From Rutidosis leptorrhynchoides (taxonomy: Eukaryota; Streptophyta; Magnoliopsida; Asterales; Asteraceae), in assembly GCF_046630445.1 (NCBI RefSeq), contig NC_092336.1, forward strand, positions 508,495,501 through 508,559,500: a DNA stretch of 64,000 bases, in the 5' to 3' direction. Shown here piece after piece: positions 35,809 to 49,023 of the stretch. The notes below the pieces were generated by a model, which saw only the letters and a list, made by a program, of their open reading frames with translations, had not been told where the DNA came from and searched no databases. Each line of letters starts with the position of its first letter. Positions within the stretch are counted from its first letter, which is position 1. The position numbers and the translations under genes were made by a program.

Positions 35809-37741
35809 TTTTAATACTTATAATATTTTCTTAGTCCGTAGTTAGCAGTCCGATGTTAGTGGTCCACAATTAGTTGCTTAAATAAAATAAATAAAGACCC
35901 CATCGTATTCGTATTGATTAGAATTAATCTCGACCCATGGTACCATGTTGTCAAGTGACGTGTTGCGTACATAAAGTACCGTGTTGTCAAATGACGTGTT
36001 GCGTACAATCATGAGGTCTTATGATTAATCTTCTCGTGTTGTTTATGGGTGGTCCTGAAATATATAAAATCAAATCATAAGTAAATATATATGAAATATC
36101 ATATTAATTAGAAATATACGATTAATTTAATTTTTCTCCAAATATTTTCGTAGGTAAACTAGCTTCGGATACCAGATCTTGTTTTAGTCGTAGTTTCTTC
36201 ATTACAACTCAGTTTTTGTTGGTTCAACTTGACACTTCCTTGGATCGAGTCAAATATTAAGAATATGAACTGAAAATACCTGAGGTTGTATTCAAAATCA
36301 CAGGTTATAGGTCAAACTTTGGTTAAACTTATGAAAGTGATCATTTTTCATCATAAAAACAACATTTAATGATCATTTTTCTAAAAATACTTACACTTTG
36401 AGTTAAACCATGAAATTTTTATGTGTTAACATATTCATAATAATTATATCATTTTTCCAGAACATGAACTTTCAATTCAAAGCTTAAGATGGTTTTTAAT
36501 TATCCAACCCAAAACAGCCCCCGGTTGCACTCCGACGACGTAGATTCAGTTTTTAAGATGTTCTTTGTAAAACCAAGTTATATATTGTTAAGTTAGCATA
36601 TCATTATGATATATTACAGGTATTGAAGTGTTTTAAAAGTTAAGTTAGAAGGATCTATTTAGTTTGCAAACAAGTTTGAAATCATTCAAACTATGTTCTT
36701 GTTGTTAAAATTTTACAACACAAAATAAGATAGCTATATAAATATGAATCGAATAAGGTTATGAACAAGGTTACTACCTCAAGTTACTTGGACAAAGTTA
36801 CTGTAAAAGATGATAAAAATCCTAGAACCAAAAGAGTGGTGGAGTTGGATCAAAAGGTTGGAAGTAAACTTGTATTTTTGGAAGGATTATTGAAGTTTTC
36901 TTGTAAGGAATTTATGATGATGATTAAGGCTTGTTTTTGAAGCTAGATCTTCATGGTTATTTGCTGAGATTATGAAGAACACTTAAGGTTCCTAAGAGTG
37001 TTTTTTTGGTTAGAGAAAATGTGTAGTAAAAATGAAATTGGAATGGAGTATAAATGGTGGTGAAAAGATGTATAAATTTGTAATATTGTGCAAAAGTCTT
37101 GTAATATGCCAAATTGATTAATCATGCATGCTAAGATCCAAAATTGGCTGACTCATGACTACTAATAAAGTGATTGTGATTTGTATATACTAATAGTAAA
37201 TACGTATAGGAGCTGGGTATGATACGAGTACATATACTCTAGGTATACGTGTAGAAATTTTGAGGAAACGGAACGAGAATTCAAATATAGCTATCTTTTG
37301 TAAATATACTTATATTGTTTTATGTATATAAGCCCTTTAAAAGTGATTAAATACATATTTATACGATACTTGTATAAGTATTATAGGTTAAATGTATATA
37401 TGTCAAATAACGTTACGTATAGTTATCATTTTGAAAACTTAAGTTAGTAGTCTCAAAGTATACTTATAACTTATTGTTATTAGTACATAATGAGATGTTA
37501 AAACATTCTTAGATCATGTTAAATATATATAAATACATATATATACACAAACATATAATTATCGTTTGTTATATAGTTCGTGATATCATCGGTCAAATTG
37601 GACGGGTCAAACGTTGTGTAAAACTCTTTTTAAAAACATAAATCTCAATAATTTAGATTACTTATCATGTTGGTAAGGTTTAATTTATGTAAATATTAAT
37701 CTCATAGGTATAAAATGATCGGAAAAATCCGGGTCGTTACA
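34819..37741 (-). repeat. E4 3' LTR (2923 bp)
   Basis: It starts (plus strand) TGTCATAACCCG and ends GGGTCGTTACA. It includes the hairpin GAGGTATTGACCTC (34875-34888) and a TA array at 35739-35807. Confidence 0.93.
35739..35807. repeat. (TA)n array in the E4 left LTR (69 bp)
   Basis: Same position as 44091-44175 in the other LTR, but about 16 bp shorter. Confidence 0.93.
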
Positions 37742-37777
37742 GTACCTACCCGTTAAATAAATTTCGTCCCGAAATTT
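37742..37777 (-). promoter_or_regulatory. E4 polypurine-tract region with inverted repeat
   Basis: AAATTTCGGGACGAAATTT on the minus strand (37759-37777), then TATTTAACGGGTAGGTAC and the LTR. It lies about 11 bp after the gag-pol terminal stop. Confidence 0.75.
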
Positions 37778-37788
37778 TAGAATTTTAC

Positions 37789-40700
37789 CTATTTTGCGTT
37801 CTCGGGAAACAAATGTGGGTACTTTCATTTCATCTGATCCTCTCGTTCCCAAGTAAACTCGGGACCCTTTCAAGCATTCCAACGAACCTTAATGATCGGT
37901 ATGTTGCTCTGCTTGAGTTGTTTAACTTCACGGTCCATGATTTCGACTGGTTCTTCTATGAATTGTAGTTTCTCGTCGACTTGGTTTTCTTCAAGAGGAA
38001 TGGTGAGATCTTCCTTTGCAACACATTTCTTAAGGTTTGATACGTGAAATGTATTATGTACTCCGGCGAGTTGTTGTGGTAACTCGAGTCGATAGGCTAC
38101 CGGTCTGATGCGTTCGATGATCTTGAACGGGCCTACATACATTGGGTTCAGTTTACCCATTTTTCCAAAACGTATTACACCTTTCCAAGGTGACACCTTT
38201 AGCATAACCATGTCACCGATCTGAAACTCTAATGGTTTCCTTCGGACATCCGCGTAGCTCTTTTGGCGACTACGGGCTGTTTTCAATCTCTCCTTGATTT
38301 GTACTATCTTCTCAGTCATTTCGTGTATGATCTCGGGACCAGTTAATTGTTGATCTCCTACTTCATTCCAACAGATAGGGGATCTACACTTCCTTCCATA
38401 CAGTGCTTCAAATGGTGCAGCTTTAATGCTCGCATGGTAACTATTATTGTACGAGAATTCTGCTAATGGTAGATATTTATCCCATCCGTTTCCAAAATCG
38501 ATCACACATGCCCTGAGCATGTCTTCAAGAGTCTGAATTGTTCTTTCACTCTGCCCGTCGGTTTGCGGATGATATGCGGTGCTCATATCCAAACGAGTTC
38601 CCAGGGCCTCCTGTAGTGATTGCCAAAACTTTGATGTAAATCTACTATCACGATCGGATATAATGGAAATAGGTATTCCATGCCTTGAAACAATTTCCTT
38701 TATGTATAATTGTAATAGTTTCTCCATTCTATCCGTTTCCTTTATAGGTAAGAAATGTGCAGATTTGGTAAGACGATCAACTATTACCCAAATGGTGTCA
38801 TAACCCCAGGCAGTCTTAGGTAACTTCGTGATGAAATCCATGGTAATACCGTCCCATTTCCATTCTGGGATTTCTGGTTGTTGAAGTAACCCTGATAGCT
38901 TCTGATGTTCTGCTTTAACTTTGGAACAAGTTAAACATTCCCCAACATATGTTGCCACGTCTGTCTTTAAATTAGGCCACCAATAATGCGTCTTAAGATC
39001 TTGATACATCTTTCCAACTCCAGGATGTATCGAGTATCTTGTCTTATGTGCCTCATTCAATATCAACTTCCTTAATCCACCCAACTTCGGTACCCAAATA
39101 CGGTTTGCAAAATATCGAATTCCGTCTTCACGTATAACGAGTTGCTTCTCATACTTCTTCATTATTTCATTTCCTATGTTTTCTTTAGTAAGAGCTTCTC
39201 GTTGAGCCTATTTGATTTGTGAGTTGAGATTCATGCGAATTTTTATGTTCATCGCTCGTACTCGAATTGGTTCCCGTTCCTTTCTGCTTAGAGCGTCAGC
39301 CACCACGTTCGCTTTCCCGGGATGATAGCGAATTTCACAATCATAGTCATTTATCAGCTCGACCCACCTACGTTGCCTCATGTTCAGCTGTTTCTGATCA
39401 AAAATATGTTGAAGGCTTTTATGATCAGTAAACACAGTGCATTTAACCCCATATAAATAGTGTCTCCATATCTTCAATGCAAACACTACTGCTCCCAATT
39501 CTAAATCATGTGTCGTATAATTCCGCTCATGAATCTTTAATTGTCGGGATGCGTATGCTATATCTTTCTTCCGTTGCATAAGGATGCAACCAAAACCATG
39601 TCGCGAAGCGTCACAATATATCTCAAAATCATCGTTCCCTTCAGGTAACGATAAAATAGGTGCCGTAGTCAACTTCTTCTTCAGTAATTGAAATGCACTC
39701 TCCTGCTCAGAGGTCCATTCGTACTTCTTCCCTTTTTGCGTTAACGCTGTTAATGGTTTAGCTATTCGGGAAAAATCTTGAATAAACCTTCTATAATAAC
39801 CAGCTAAACCCAAAAATTGGCGTATCTTCGTTGGTGTCTTAGGAGTCTCCCATTTTTCAATGGCCTCAATTTTAGCTGGATCAACCTGAATTCCTTTGCT
39901 ACTAACAACGTGACCAAGAAATTGCACTTCTTTCAACCAAAATGCACATTTAGAAAATTTGGCGTATAACTCTTTTTTTCTTAACAATTCTAATACCAAC
40001 CTTAAATGCTGCTCATGCTCTTGCTCATTTTTGGAATAGATAAGAATATCGTCAATGAAAACGATAACAAACTTATCTAGATACGGACTACAAACTCGAT
40101 TCATGAGGTCCATGAATACAGCTGGCGCATTAGTCAACCCAAACGGCATGACCAAAACTTCATAATGACCGTAGCGTGTCCGAAAAGCAGTTTTCGGAAT
40201 ATCTTCTTCTTTGACGCGTAGTTGATGATAGCCCAACCTTAGGTCGATTTTCGAGTAAACACATGATCCTTGCAATTGATCAAATAAGTCATCAATTATC
40301 GGTAGTGGATACCGATTCTTGATAGTTAACTTATTTAATTCACGATAATCTATACACATTCGGAAAGATCCGTCTTTCTTCTTGACGAATAAAATCGGAG
40401 CTCCCCACGGTGAAGTGCTCGGTCGAATGAAACCACGGTCCAGTAATTCTTGTAACTGGCTTTGTAACTCTTTCATCTCAGATGGTGCAAGTCTATATGA
40501 AGCACGAGCCACTGGTGCAGCTCCCGGTACTAGATCTATTTGAAATTCTACAGATCTAAATGGAGGTAATCCCGGTAACTCTTCCGGAAATACTTCAGGA
40601 AAATCTCTTGCCACAGGCACGTCGTTGATGCTCTTCACTTTTTCCTTCGTTTCGACTTTATTAACATATGCTAAGATGGCATAGCACCCTTTCTTCAAGC

Positions 40701-42195
40701 ACTTTTGAGCTTTCAAACAACTAATGAGTTTTAGCTTTGAGTTACCCTTCTCTCCATAAATCATTACTGGCGTTTTATCCTTACGAGAAATGCGAATTGC
40801 CTTCTTGGCGCACACAACTTCAGCTCCTATTTTGGACATCCAGTCCATGCCGACTATTACATCAAAACTTCCTAATTCTACGGGTATCAAATCAATCTTA
40901 AATGTTTCTCCGGCTAAATTTATTTTACAATCACGGCAAATTTTATCGGCTTTAATTAGTTTACCATTAGCTAACTCAATCATGTACTTAGCATCTAGAG
41001 ATATTGATGAACAATTCAATTTAGCGTGAAAGTCTCTACACACATAACTTCTATCAGCAGCAGTATCAAATATAATAGATGCGGATAAGTTATTAATGGT
41101 AAACGTACTCGTAACAAGCTCCGGGTCTTCGCACGCCTCTCTAGCATTAATAACAAATGCTCTTCTACGTGCAGATCCGTTATTCTTCTCTGGATTCGGG
41201 CACTGACTCTTATAATGACCCTGTTTCCCACACCCATAACAAGTAACAGTGGCCAAGGCAGTTCTATTTGCATTGGTGGCAGGAGTCTTGGTACCGTTTG
41301 TATTTGTAGCGGGAACCCTACAATCTTCAGCAAGATGACCTTTTTGATTACAATTGTTGCACACCACATTACAATAACCAGAGTGATGTTTGTGGCATCT
41401 GTTACATAAAGGATTTCGTCCTTTGTAACCTGAGCTTGAACCGCTACCCGCACCTTGCGTGGTTTCTTGTTTCTTGTTAGATTGTTGATGATTACCTTCC
41501 CACTTTCTTTTGTTTCCCGATGTCTTGACATCGGTGTTCTTATCCAGAATAATCTGGTCCATCAACTCGTTCGCCATGGTGATAGCTTCATGAATAGTCT
41601 TAGTTTTGGATGCTGTAACATTTGCCTTGACCTTTTTAGGCAAACCGTCTTTGTACAGTTCAATCTTCCGTTCTTCGGTTGGTACCAATTCGGGACATAG
41701 CAAAGCTAATTCCATGAATCGATGATTGTAGTTGGTGAGTTCAGTACCAACAACTTTCAGGTTTCGTAATTCAGCTTCCAACTTCCTAACCTCATTCCTT
41801 GGACAATATTCGTTGATTAGCATTGTTTTGAATTCTTCTCAAGGAGTATCATAAGCTACATCTCCTCCTACGGCCTTCACATAGTTTTTCCACCACGTGA
41901 GTGCACTATCTTGTAAGGTGCACGATGCATACTTGGTCATGTCCTTCTCAATACAACTACTGATTTTAAACACAGACTCAATCTTTTCGATCCACTGGGT
42001 TAAACCGACCGGTCCTTCTGTTCCACTGAATGATGAGGGCTTGCAACCTTGAAAAGTTTTGTAAGTGCACCCCACACGAGGATTTAGGTTAACTGCAGCA
42101 CCTCTTGCAGCCTCGACCTATAACATTCTGTCGTTCACTCGCTGATTGATGAGTTCCTGGATTTCTTGTTCCGTCATTCGGTTCAATCGCGCCAT
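37789..42195 (-). pseudogene. E4 Gag-Pol-chromodomain frame with five premature stops
   Basis: One phase is kept from ATG 42195 (MARLNRMTEQ) to TAG 37789-37791. Premature stops are at 42118-42120, 41839-41841 (a Trp codon changed to TGA in YDTPWEEF), 39208-39210, 37870-37872 and 37825-37827. Gag has an atypical and two canonical CCHC knuckles. The protease site reads DTAADRS instead of DTGADRS, which replaces an active-site Gly with Ala. RT keeps [10 protein letters not shown], RNase H keeps YCDAS and TDH, and integrase keeps the HHCC and D,D,E residues. The last two stops cut the chromodomain. The 871-codon central stretch (39208-41823) is the longest open part. Confidence 0.93.
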
Positions 42196-42344
42196 AATCT
42201 TCAATAAGAATGAAAAAATAATTATTCACATGGAATATTATAGATGTAGTATGTATTTACAGTACATCGTAGCTTATTAATAATATGAACGAGTTATTAT
42301 TATAAAAACCTTTTCTTCTTATTAGCGTTTTATAATTATATCTA

Positions 42345-42359
42345 GGGTAGTACCTACCC
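42345..42359 (-). promoter_or_regulatory. E4 leader palindrome GGGTAG-GTA-CTACCC
   Basis: Same position relative to gag as the E3 palindrome and likewise embedded in TTAACGGGTAGGTACT on the coding strand, a copy of the string beside the PPT. Confidence 0.6.
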
Positions 42360-42576
42360 GTTAAAGTTCATACTTAATAGCTTAGTACAAAAATCAATTA
42401 CTACCACCCAAATAATACTTAACCATGGAAAATTATTGCATTTCACACTTCACTATTTTACATATGCTTATCTTACATCAAACATTAAGCAAACCACACT
42501 AGTAATATTATACAAAACATTATATGATCCCATGGTTTAAAACAACAGCGCATCATTTAACCCAAAGCGTTTGTGT

Positions 42577-42975
42577 TCAAAGAAATCGCTTAAAGGTTAT
42601 CCTGGTTGTCTCCCTGCATTTTGGCTGAGGAACCGAAGAACTGGATGTCGGGATAGAACTAATAGGAATAGCGGGAATAGGTGTGGAAGTATCTGGTGGA
42701 GTTGGTGCCACAACATCCTCTCTAGACTCGGGATTTAGATTTTCCAATTCAGTAGCCTTTCGTTTCTTTCCTCGTTCAAACTTGTCTTTCGTAATTTCCT
42801 GTATTTCTTCCTCCTTAGGATCACCTTCCGGTTCCTCTTCAATTGATTCATCCGGAACTTGTGAGTCTTCCCCAAAGGTGTCGTTTTCATCATCGGATAG
42901 GTTAATGACTGGAACACCATCTGAAGATTCTGGTTCGGAGTCGCTGAATGTGATAACAAGGTCTAAGCTAGACAT
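42577..42975 (-). CDS. E4 leader ORF: acidic protein (132 aa)
   Basis: Starts MSSLDLVITFSDSEPESS about 195 bp inside the PBS. It has an acidic N-terminal half (SDSEPESSDG, DDENDTFGEDSQVPDE, then EEEPEGDPKEEE), a basic patch KFERGKKRKATE (about 66-77) and a Pro/Ser/Thr-rich C-terminal half, ending KRFL. DSQVP followed by an acidic run is shared with the E3 leader ORF. It is shorter than its E3 counterpart (199 aa). No known domain. The function is unknown; the acidic-then-basic layout would suit a nuclear protein or chaperone, but this is conjecture. Confidence 0.6.
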   Translation of the reverse strand: MSSLDLVITFSDSEPESSDGVPVINLSDDENDTFGEDSQVPDESIEEEPEGDPKEEEIQEITKDKFERGKKRKATELENLNPESREDVVAPTPPDTSTPIPAIPISSIPTSSSSVPQPKCRETTRITFKRFL

Positions 42976-43151
42976 CTATCACATAACAACTAGCACGTTA
43001 GTACCACATATTATTTACATATTAAATTTTTTTTAACCAACAAGGATAAGCAATAGTTTTCGAAATCAAACACGGTCAAAGTCCAGACTCACTAATGCAT
43101 CCTAACAAACTCGATAAGACACACTAATGCAAATTTTTTGGTTCTCTAAGA

Positions 43152-43168
43152 CCAACGCTCTGATACCA
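43152..43168 (-). other. E4 primer-binding site (initiator Met tRNA)
   Basis: The minus strand reads TGGTATCAGAGCGTTGG two bases from the LTR end at 43171. Confidence 0.92.
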
Positions 43169-43170
43169 CA

Positions 43171-44087
43171 TGTCATAACCCGACCTTAACCATAAGGACG
43201 AATACAATAACATATGAATTCATCGCGAGGTATTGACCTCTATATGCGACATTTTTCAAAAACTGCATTCGATTTTACAATACAAACCATAGCTTTTATT
43301 ACAAATACAAGGTTTAAACAACTTAATAATGATTATCGTTTAGCGATAATCTTAGACTTACAAACTTTACATGTGATAATAACAATACGACTTCCAATAT
43401 ATTTTACATTACAAATCCTCCGATATGCAGTTTTATTTTTGACACAAATATGCATACTCAAGATCTTGCTTAAATTCAACATGTTGCAGCGGAAGCTTTT
43501 AGTTATCACCTGAGAATAAACATGCTTAAAACGTCAACATAAAGTTGGTGAGATATAGGTTTAATGCCGACAGCGTTATAAATATAGACCACAAGATTTC
43601 ATATATAAACGTTTTAATAAAAATATTCTAAGTTGTTGAGCACTTGATAACCATACTTAACATTTAATCAACGTCGCATATTCCCTTTATTATGAAATCT
43701 TACTACACCGTACCAAGTGTAGTCACCGAAACGAAGTACTGTGCAACCGTTGAATACTGTCCGTCCAGTCCAGTTGGGGTTGTCAGGCCCGATAGATCTA
43801 TCAACAGGATTCGCGTTTACAATACCTCATGTAAATAATAGTTACCAAGTTACAGGGAAGTATGCCAGTGGTACAACTCAACGTAGAATATATATTTTTA
43901 ATCACTTGTGTCCATAACGTAAATCATAAAATGCATGTATTCTCATCCCGAAATATTTAGAGTTTAAAAGTGGGACTATATACTCACTTTTGCCTTGAAG
44001 GTATTTATCACGACTTGGTCTCCGATAGATATCACGAACCTAACCATATATATAATATATCAACATATTTTCTTTTTAAGTAATCGT

Positions 44088-44176
<89 letters not shown>

Positions 44177-46103
44177 TTTTAATACTTTTAATATTTTCTT
44201 AGTCCGTAGTTAGCAGTCCGATGTTAGTGGTCCACAATTAGTTGCTTAAATAAAATAAATAAAGACCCCATCGTATTCGTATTGATTAGAATTAATCTCG
44301 ACCCATGGTACCATGTTGTCAAGTGACGTGTTGCGTACATAAAGTACCGTGTTGTCAAATGACGTGTTGCGTACAATCATGAGGTCTTATGATTAATCTT
44401 CTCGTGTTGTTTACGGGTGGTCCTGAAATATATAAAATCAAATCATAAGTAAATATATATGAATTATCATATTAATTAGAAATATATGATTAATTTAATT
44501 TTTCTCCAAATATTTTCGTAGCTAAACTAGCTTCGGATACTCGATCTTGTTTTAGTCGTAGTTTCTTCATTACAACTCCGTTTTTGTTGGTTCAACTTGC
44601 CACTTCCTTGGATCGAGTCAAATATTAAGAATATGAACTGAAAATACCTTAGGTTGTATTCAAAATCACAGGTTATAGGTCAAACTTTGGTGAAACTTAT
44701 GAAAGTGATCATTTTCCATCATAAAAACAATATTTAATTATCATTTTTCTAAAAATACTTACACTTTGAGTTAAACCATGAAATTTTTATGTGTTAACAT
44801 ATTCATAATAAATATCATTTTTCAGAACATGAACTTCCAATTCAAAGCTTAAGATGGTTTTTAATTATCCAACCCAAAACAGCCCCCGGTTGCACTCCGA
44901 CGACGTAGATTCAGTTTTTAAGATGTTCTTTGTAAAACCAAGTTATATCTTGTTAAGTTAGCATATCATTATGATATATTACAGGTCTTGAAGTGTTTTA
45001 AAAGTTAAGTTAGAAGGATCTATTTAGTTTGCAAACAAGTTTGAAATCATTCAAACTATGTTCTTGTTGTTAAAATTTTACAACACAAAATAAGATAGCT
45101 ATATAAATATGAATCGAATAAGGTTATGAACAAGGTTACTACCTCAAGTTACTTGGACAAAGTTACTGTAAAAGATGAGAAAAATCCTAGAACCAAAAGA
45201 GTGGTGGAGTTGGATCAAAAGGTTGGAAGTAAACTTGTATTTTTGGAAGGATTATTGAAGTTTTCTTGTAAGGAATTTATTATGATGATTAAGGCTTGTT
45301 TTTGAAGCTAGATCTTCATGGTTATTTGCTGAGATTGTGAAGAACACTTAAGGTTCCTAAGAGTGTGTTTTTGGTTAGAGAAAATGTGTAGTAAAAATGA
45401 AATTGGAATGGAGTATAAATGGTGGTGAAAAGATGTATAAATTTGTAATATTGTGCAAAAGTCTTGTAATATGCCAAATTGATTAATCATGCATGCTAAG
45501 ATCCAAAATTGGCTGACTCATGGCTGCTAATAAAGTGATTGTGATGTGTATATACTAATAGTAAATATGTATAGGAGCTGGGTATGATACGAGTACATAT
45601 ACTCTAGGTATACGTGTAGAAATTTTGAGGAAACGGAACGAGAATTCAAATATAGCTATATTTTGTAAATATACTTATATTGTTTTATGTATACAAGCCC
45701 TTTAAAAGTGATTAAATACATATTTATACGATACTTGTATAAGTATTATAGGTTAAAGGTATATATGTCAAATAACGTTACGTATAGTTATCATTTTGAA
45801 AACTTAAGTTAGTAGTCTCAAAGTATACTTATAACTTATTGTTATTAGTACACAATGAGATGTTAAACCATTCTTAGATCATGGTAAATATATATAAATA
45901 CATATATACACAAATGTATAATTATCGTTTGTTATATAGTTCGTGATATCATCGGTCAAATTGGACGGTCAAACGTTGTGTAAAACTCTTTTTAAAAACA
46001 TAAATCTCAACAATTTAGATTACTTATCATGTTGGTAAGGTTTAATTTATGTAAATATTAATCTCATAGGTATAAAATGATCGGAAAAATCCGGGTCGTT
46101 ACA
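43171..46103 (-). repeat. E4 5' LTR (2933 bp)
   Basis: Matches 34819-37741. The hairpin GAGGTATTGACCTC is at 43227-43240 and a TA array at 44091-44175 (85 bp). Long open frames inside it occur in both copies but show no domain. Confidence 0.93.
44091..44175. repeat. (TA)n array in the E4 right LTR (85 bp)
   Basis: Uninterrupted; longer than the copy in the left LTR. Confidence 0.93.
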
Positions 46104-46108
46104 CATTG
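46104..46108. repeat. E4 target-site duplication, right copy (CATTG)
   Basis: Pairs with 34814-34818. Confidence 0.93.
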
Positions 46109-47376
46109 GATCTTATTTTAGATAGTTAACTATACCTCAATCATCTAAATTGAGACCTAGCCTAGTTTTGACTTTCGCCATAACTTAAATCGTAACGGTT
46201 TCCCTTTTTTACAATTTCACGATTATATGAACTATAATATTACCCAAACCACCGAATCATATTTCTAAATTGGTGTTAATAATTTATCCATAAGTTCGTC
46301 TAAACCACTTTTAGTGTTGAAGCATAATCTGTATTAATAAAAATAACTTTCGCTATTTTTATCTAATAAATTAAGTGATAAGGATTAAATATCTAATTAT
46401 ATAACAATGGTTCTTTTGGCTAGGCACAATATTAAAAAATCAAAGTTACATTTTAATGTTCTAAATGATAACAATCCATAATCGAGGGGTTCTACATCTA
46501 AGCAAACACACGGGAGTAAACTAGCTAATCATAATAATGGTACGGGAGTAAATATAAGTATACAATAAACATTATAACAATAAAGCTAATTTTAATAGTT
46601 CTAGTAATGAAAATAATAACAGTACTAAACTAATAATAATGATAATAACAATAATACATATACTAATCACTATTACTAAAAATAATAATAACAATGACAA
46701 TAATAATGAAAATAACAGTAATGAAGAATTTAAATGGAAACGACTTACAAAAAGGCTTCAATTTATTGATTGGAAATGGTAAGAAATGGAAATGACAGCA
46801 CCCATGCACACGAACAATAACACCCTTACAATATTGAAACTATCCTATAACACTCTTGAAATTAAAATGGTACGGAAAATAAATGATAAATGATACAGAG
46901 TAAAAATTGGATATAATATGTTGACTATTGGAACTCCTCCCTACTATTCTACTACTAACAACTACTAACTTGTAATAGATAGTCTAATATGTTGTGTCCC
47001 TCTTCTCTTTTTTTGTTGTCTCTGTACTCCGTATTATAAGATAGTATGTCGTAGTAGGTGTCGTTGGAACTTGATACATTTCTTCCATATTAAATTCAAA
47101 AGTTAATCTTGATTTCCGTAAAGTGTCACTACCTAAAAAAAAGAATTAGTTGATTATGTAAAAAGGCAACCGACCTATGTTGCTTCGAATCTAAATCTGG
47201 TGAACATCATACGCGATCCGCGTGGTATCTACACGATCCGCGTAGGACAAATAATATGAGAGATCCATGTTACGTGTAATTGTAATTCTCTAATTCAAAG
47301 TGTCTTGTCTTTTGCTTGAATTTACGCTCTATATCCTTTATCTTTAAGCTATATTTTGAATTCAGATAAACACTTC

Positions 47377-47510
<134 letters not shown>

Positions 47511-47678
47511 TTCTGCCCGAATTATCATTATTTTTAACCGATCGTTCTTCTCTTCACTTGCGCGTACTTGAGTCATTTTCCTTGTGAAATAGGTATCAAA
47601 TATTCTTGAAAATGACATAAGCGTATATAATTGGAATTTATATTGCGCCAAAAGATATGTATAATTTAAGCAATATCA

Positions 47679-47683
47679 GTAGC
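47679..47683. repeat. E2 target-site duplication, right copy (GTAGC)
   Basis: Pairs with 15018-15022. Confidence 0.88.
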
Positions 47684-48971
47684 ACTAATTGATTCTTTCA
47701 ATCATTATACCAGAGCAAATAGGCAAAAAATTTTTTTTTAATATTTTAACAGTATAATCCAAGTCTGCAATTTAATCCTGCAACAATATCATCCAACTAC
47801 ACACTTTTGACCAACAATTTCAATAACATAATGTTGTTTGACGAATTAGATTACATCAGTAAATTATCCTTTATATATGTTTAAGCTAAAAAGTGATGAA
47901 AATGAAACCCTAAAAAGCATCAAATAGCAAACAACATCTTACCATCATTAAGCTCGACGAAGGGAAAAAACCGTAATATAAATCTGATGGCATAAACCCA
48001 GCGCAACAACCATCGGCTCAAAAAATAACGACAAACACTTAACAAAAGGCCATCAAAGACAACAAACATCGAAACACTAAAAAGCATCAAATAGCAGACA
48101 AAAACTTACCGTCGTCAACAATGATTAAGGGAAGAAACTCTAATAGAAATCCGATGGCGTAAACGCATAACAACAACCATCGATTAAGAAATCCTTAATA
48201 AACGGCTGTCAAGATCGGAGATGCAAACGGGATTTGATGTTAGGCATCTCATAGATGTTAGGCAATAGGGATGAAAACGTTCGCCACTAACATCTAGAAA
48301 ACCATCGCCAACATCATCAGGTAGTTGGATCCACACAGATCTCAAAAAGCACGGGTAGCTGAAAATGGGGTGAAAACCCTAGGGCGTATATGTATATGAT
48401 GTTGAGGGAGGATGTAAATGACGAAAGTGCCATTATATATTATGTAAAAAGGCAAATGAATCCAAAAGAAACAGTAACTCAACAGGTAGCAGTAGGAAGT
48501 TTTGCAATTAGTATATTAGGATAATTTAGTTTATTCAGAAATAAAAGATGAGTATTTTTACTATTCAATTCTTCACATAGTATCAAGAGAAAAAGTTTTA
48601 TTCCTACTAATTATTTTATTGTATATTAATTTACATGTTCTAAAAACCAAAAGTTCTACACATAATATCATTATTATGAAATATAATGTGCGCAATTCAC
48701 CTGGTTATGATTACGGGTCTCGTCGCTCGGGAGCTCGTCACCCATAGGTTTTACTCGCTAGTGTCCCTAAAAGAGTAGAAAGGGTATTATCTTACATAAA
48801 AATTTAATCTTCCATTATCTCCCTGAAAAGAGCGGAGGGATATTGTTTTAATTAATATTCCCTAGTATCTTGAATCAAACAAAGTTAACCTTGATATTAC
48901 TGAGGTAAACGACTTGTTTTCTAACCCAAATTTCCCATTTGCATAATTTGCTTGTAATGGTGCTTCGAAAT
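47684..48971. other. Non-retroelement DNA with a diverged exon-like tandem duplication
   Basis: Two similar blocks lie at about 47903-48032 and 48078-48186. Both share TAAAAAGCATCAAATAGCA, a TCTGATGGC-type core and CAACAACCATCG. On the minus strand each block has a GGTAAG-like donor (near 47943 and 48113), so they could be duplicated exons of a minus-strand gene that is cut by the E2 insertion. No long frame supports a product. An AAACCCTAG string near 48375 resembles a plant leader. The remainder to 48971 is AT-rich and featureless. Confidence 0.35.
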
Positions 48972-48979
48972 TGTTTATG

Positions 48980-48980
<1 letters not shown>
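48972..48980. repeat. LINE target-site duplication, left copy (TGTTTATGA)
   Basis: Precedes the poly(T) run and matches 49903-49911. Confidence 0.7.

Positions 48981-49023
<43 letters not shown>

Larger units (their letters stand above)
34819..46103 (-). mobile_element. E4: Tekay-type Ty3/gypsy chromovirus nested in an E2 LTR
   Basis: An 11,285-bp copy with complete ends and a 5-bp TSD. On the minus strand it has a 5' LTR (43171-46103), initiator-Met PBS, an acidic leader ORF, gag-pol-chromodomain with five premature stops, a PPT and a 3' LTR (34819-37741). No F-box-like ORF is present; the leader between the acidic ORF and gag is only about 0.4 kb. The LTR copies differ at roughly 1-2 percent of the positions I compared. 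Confidence 0.95.
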
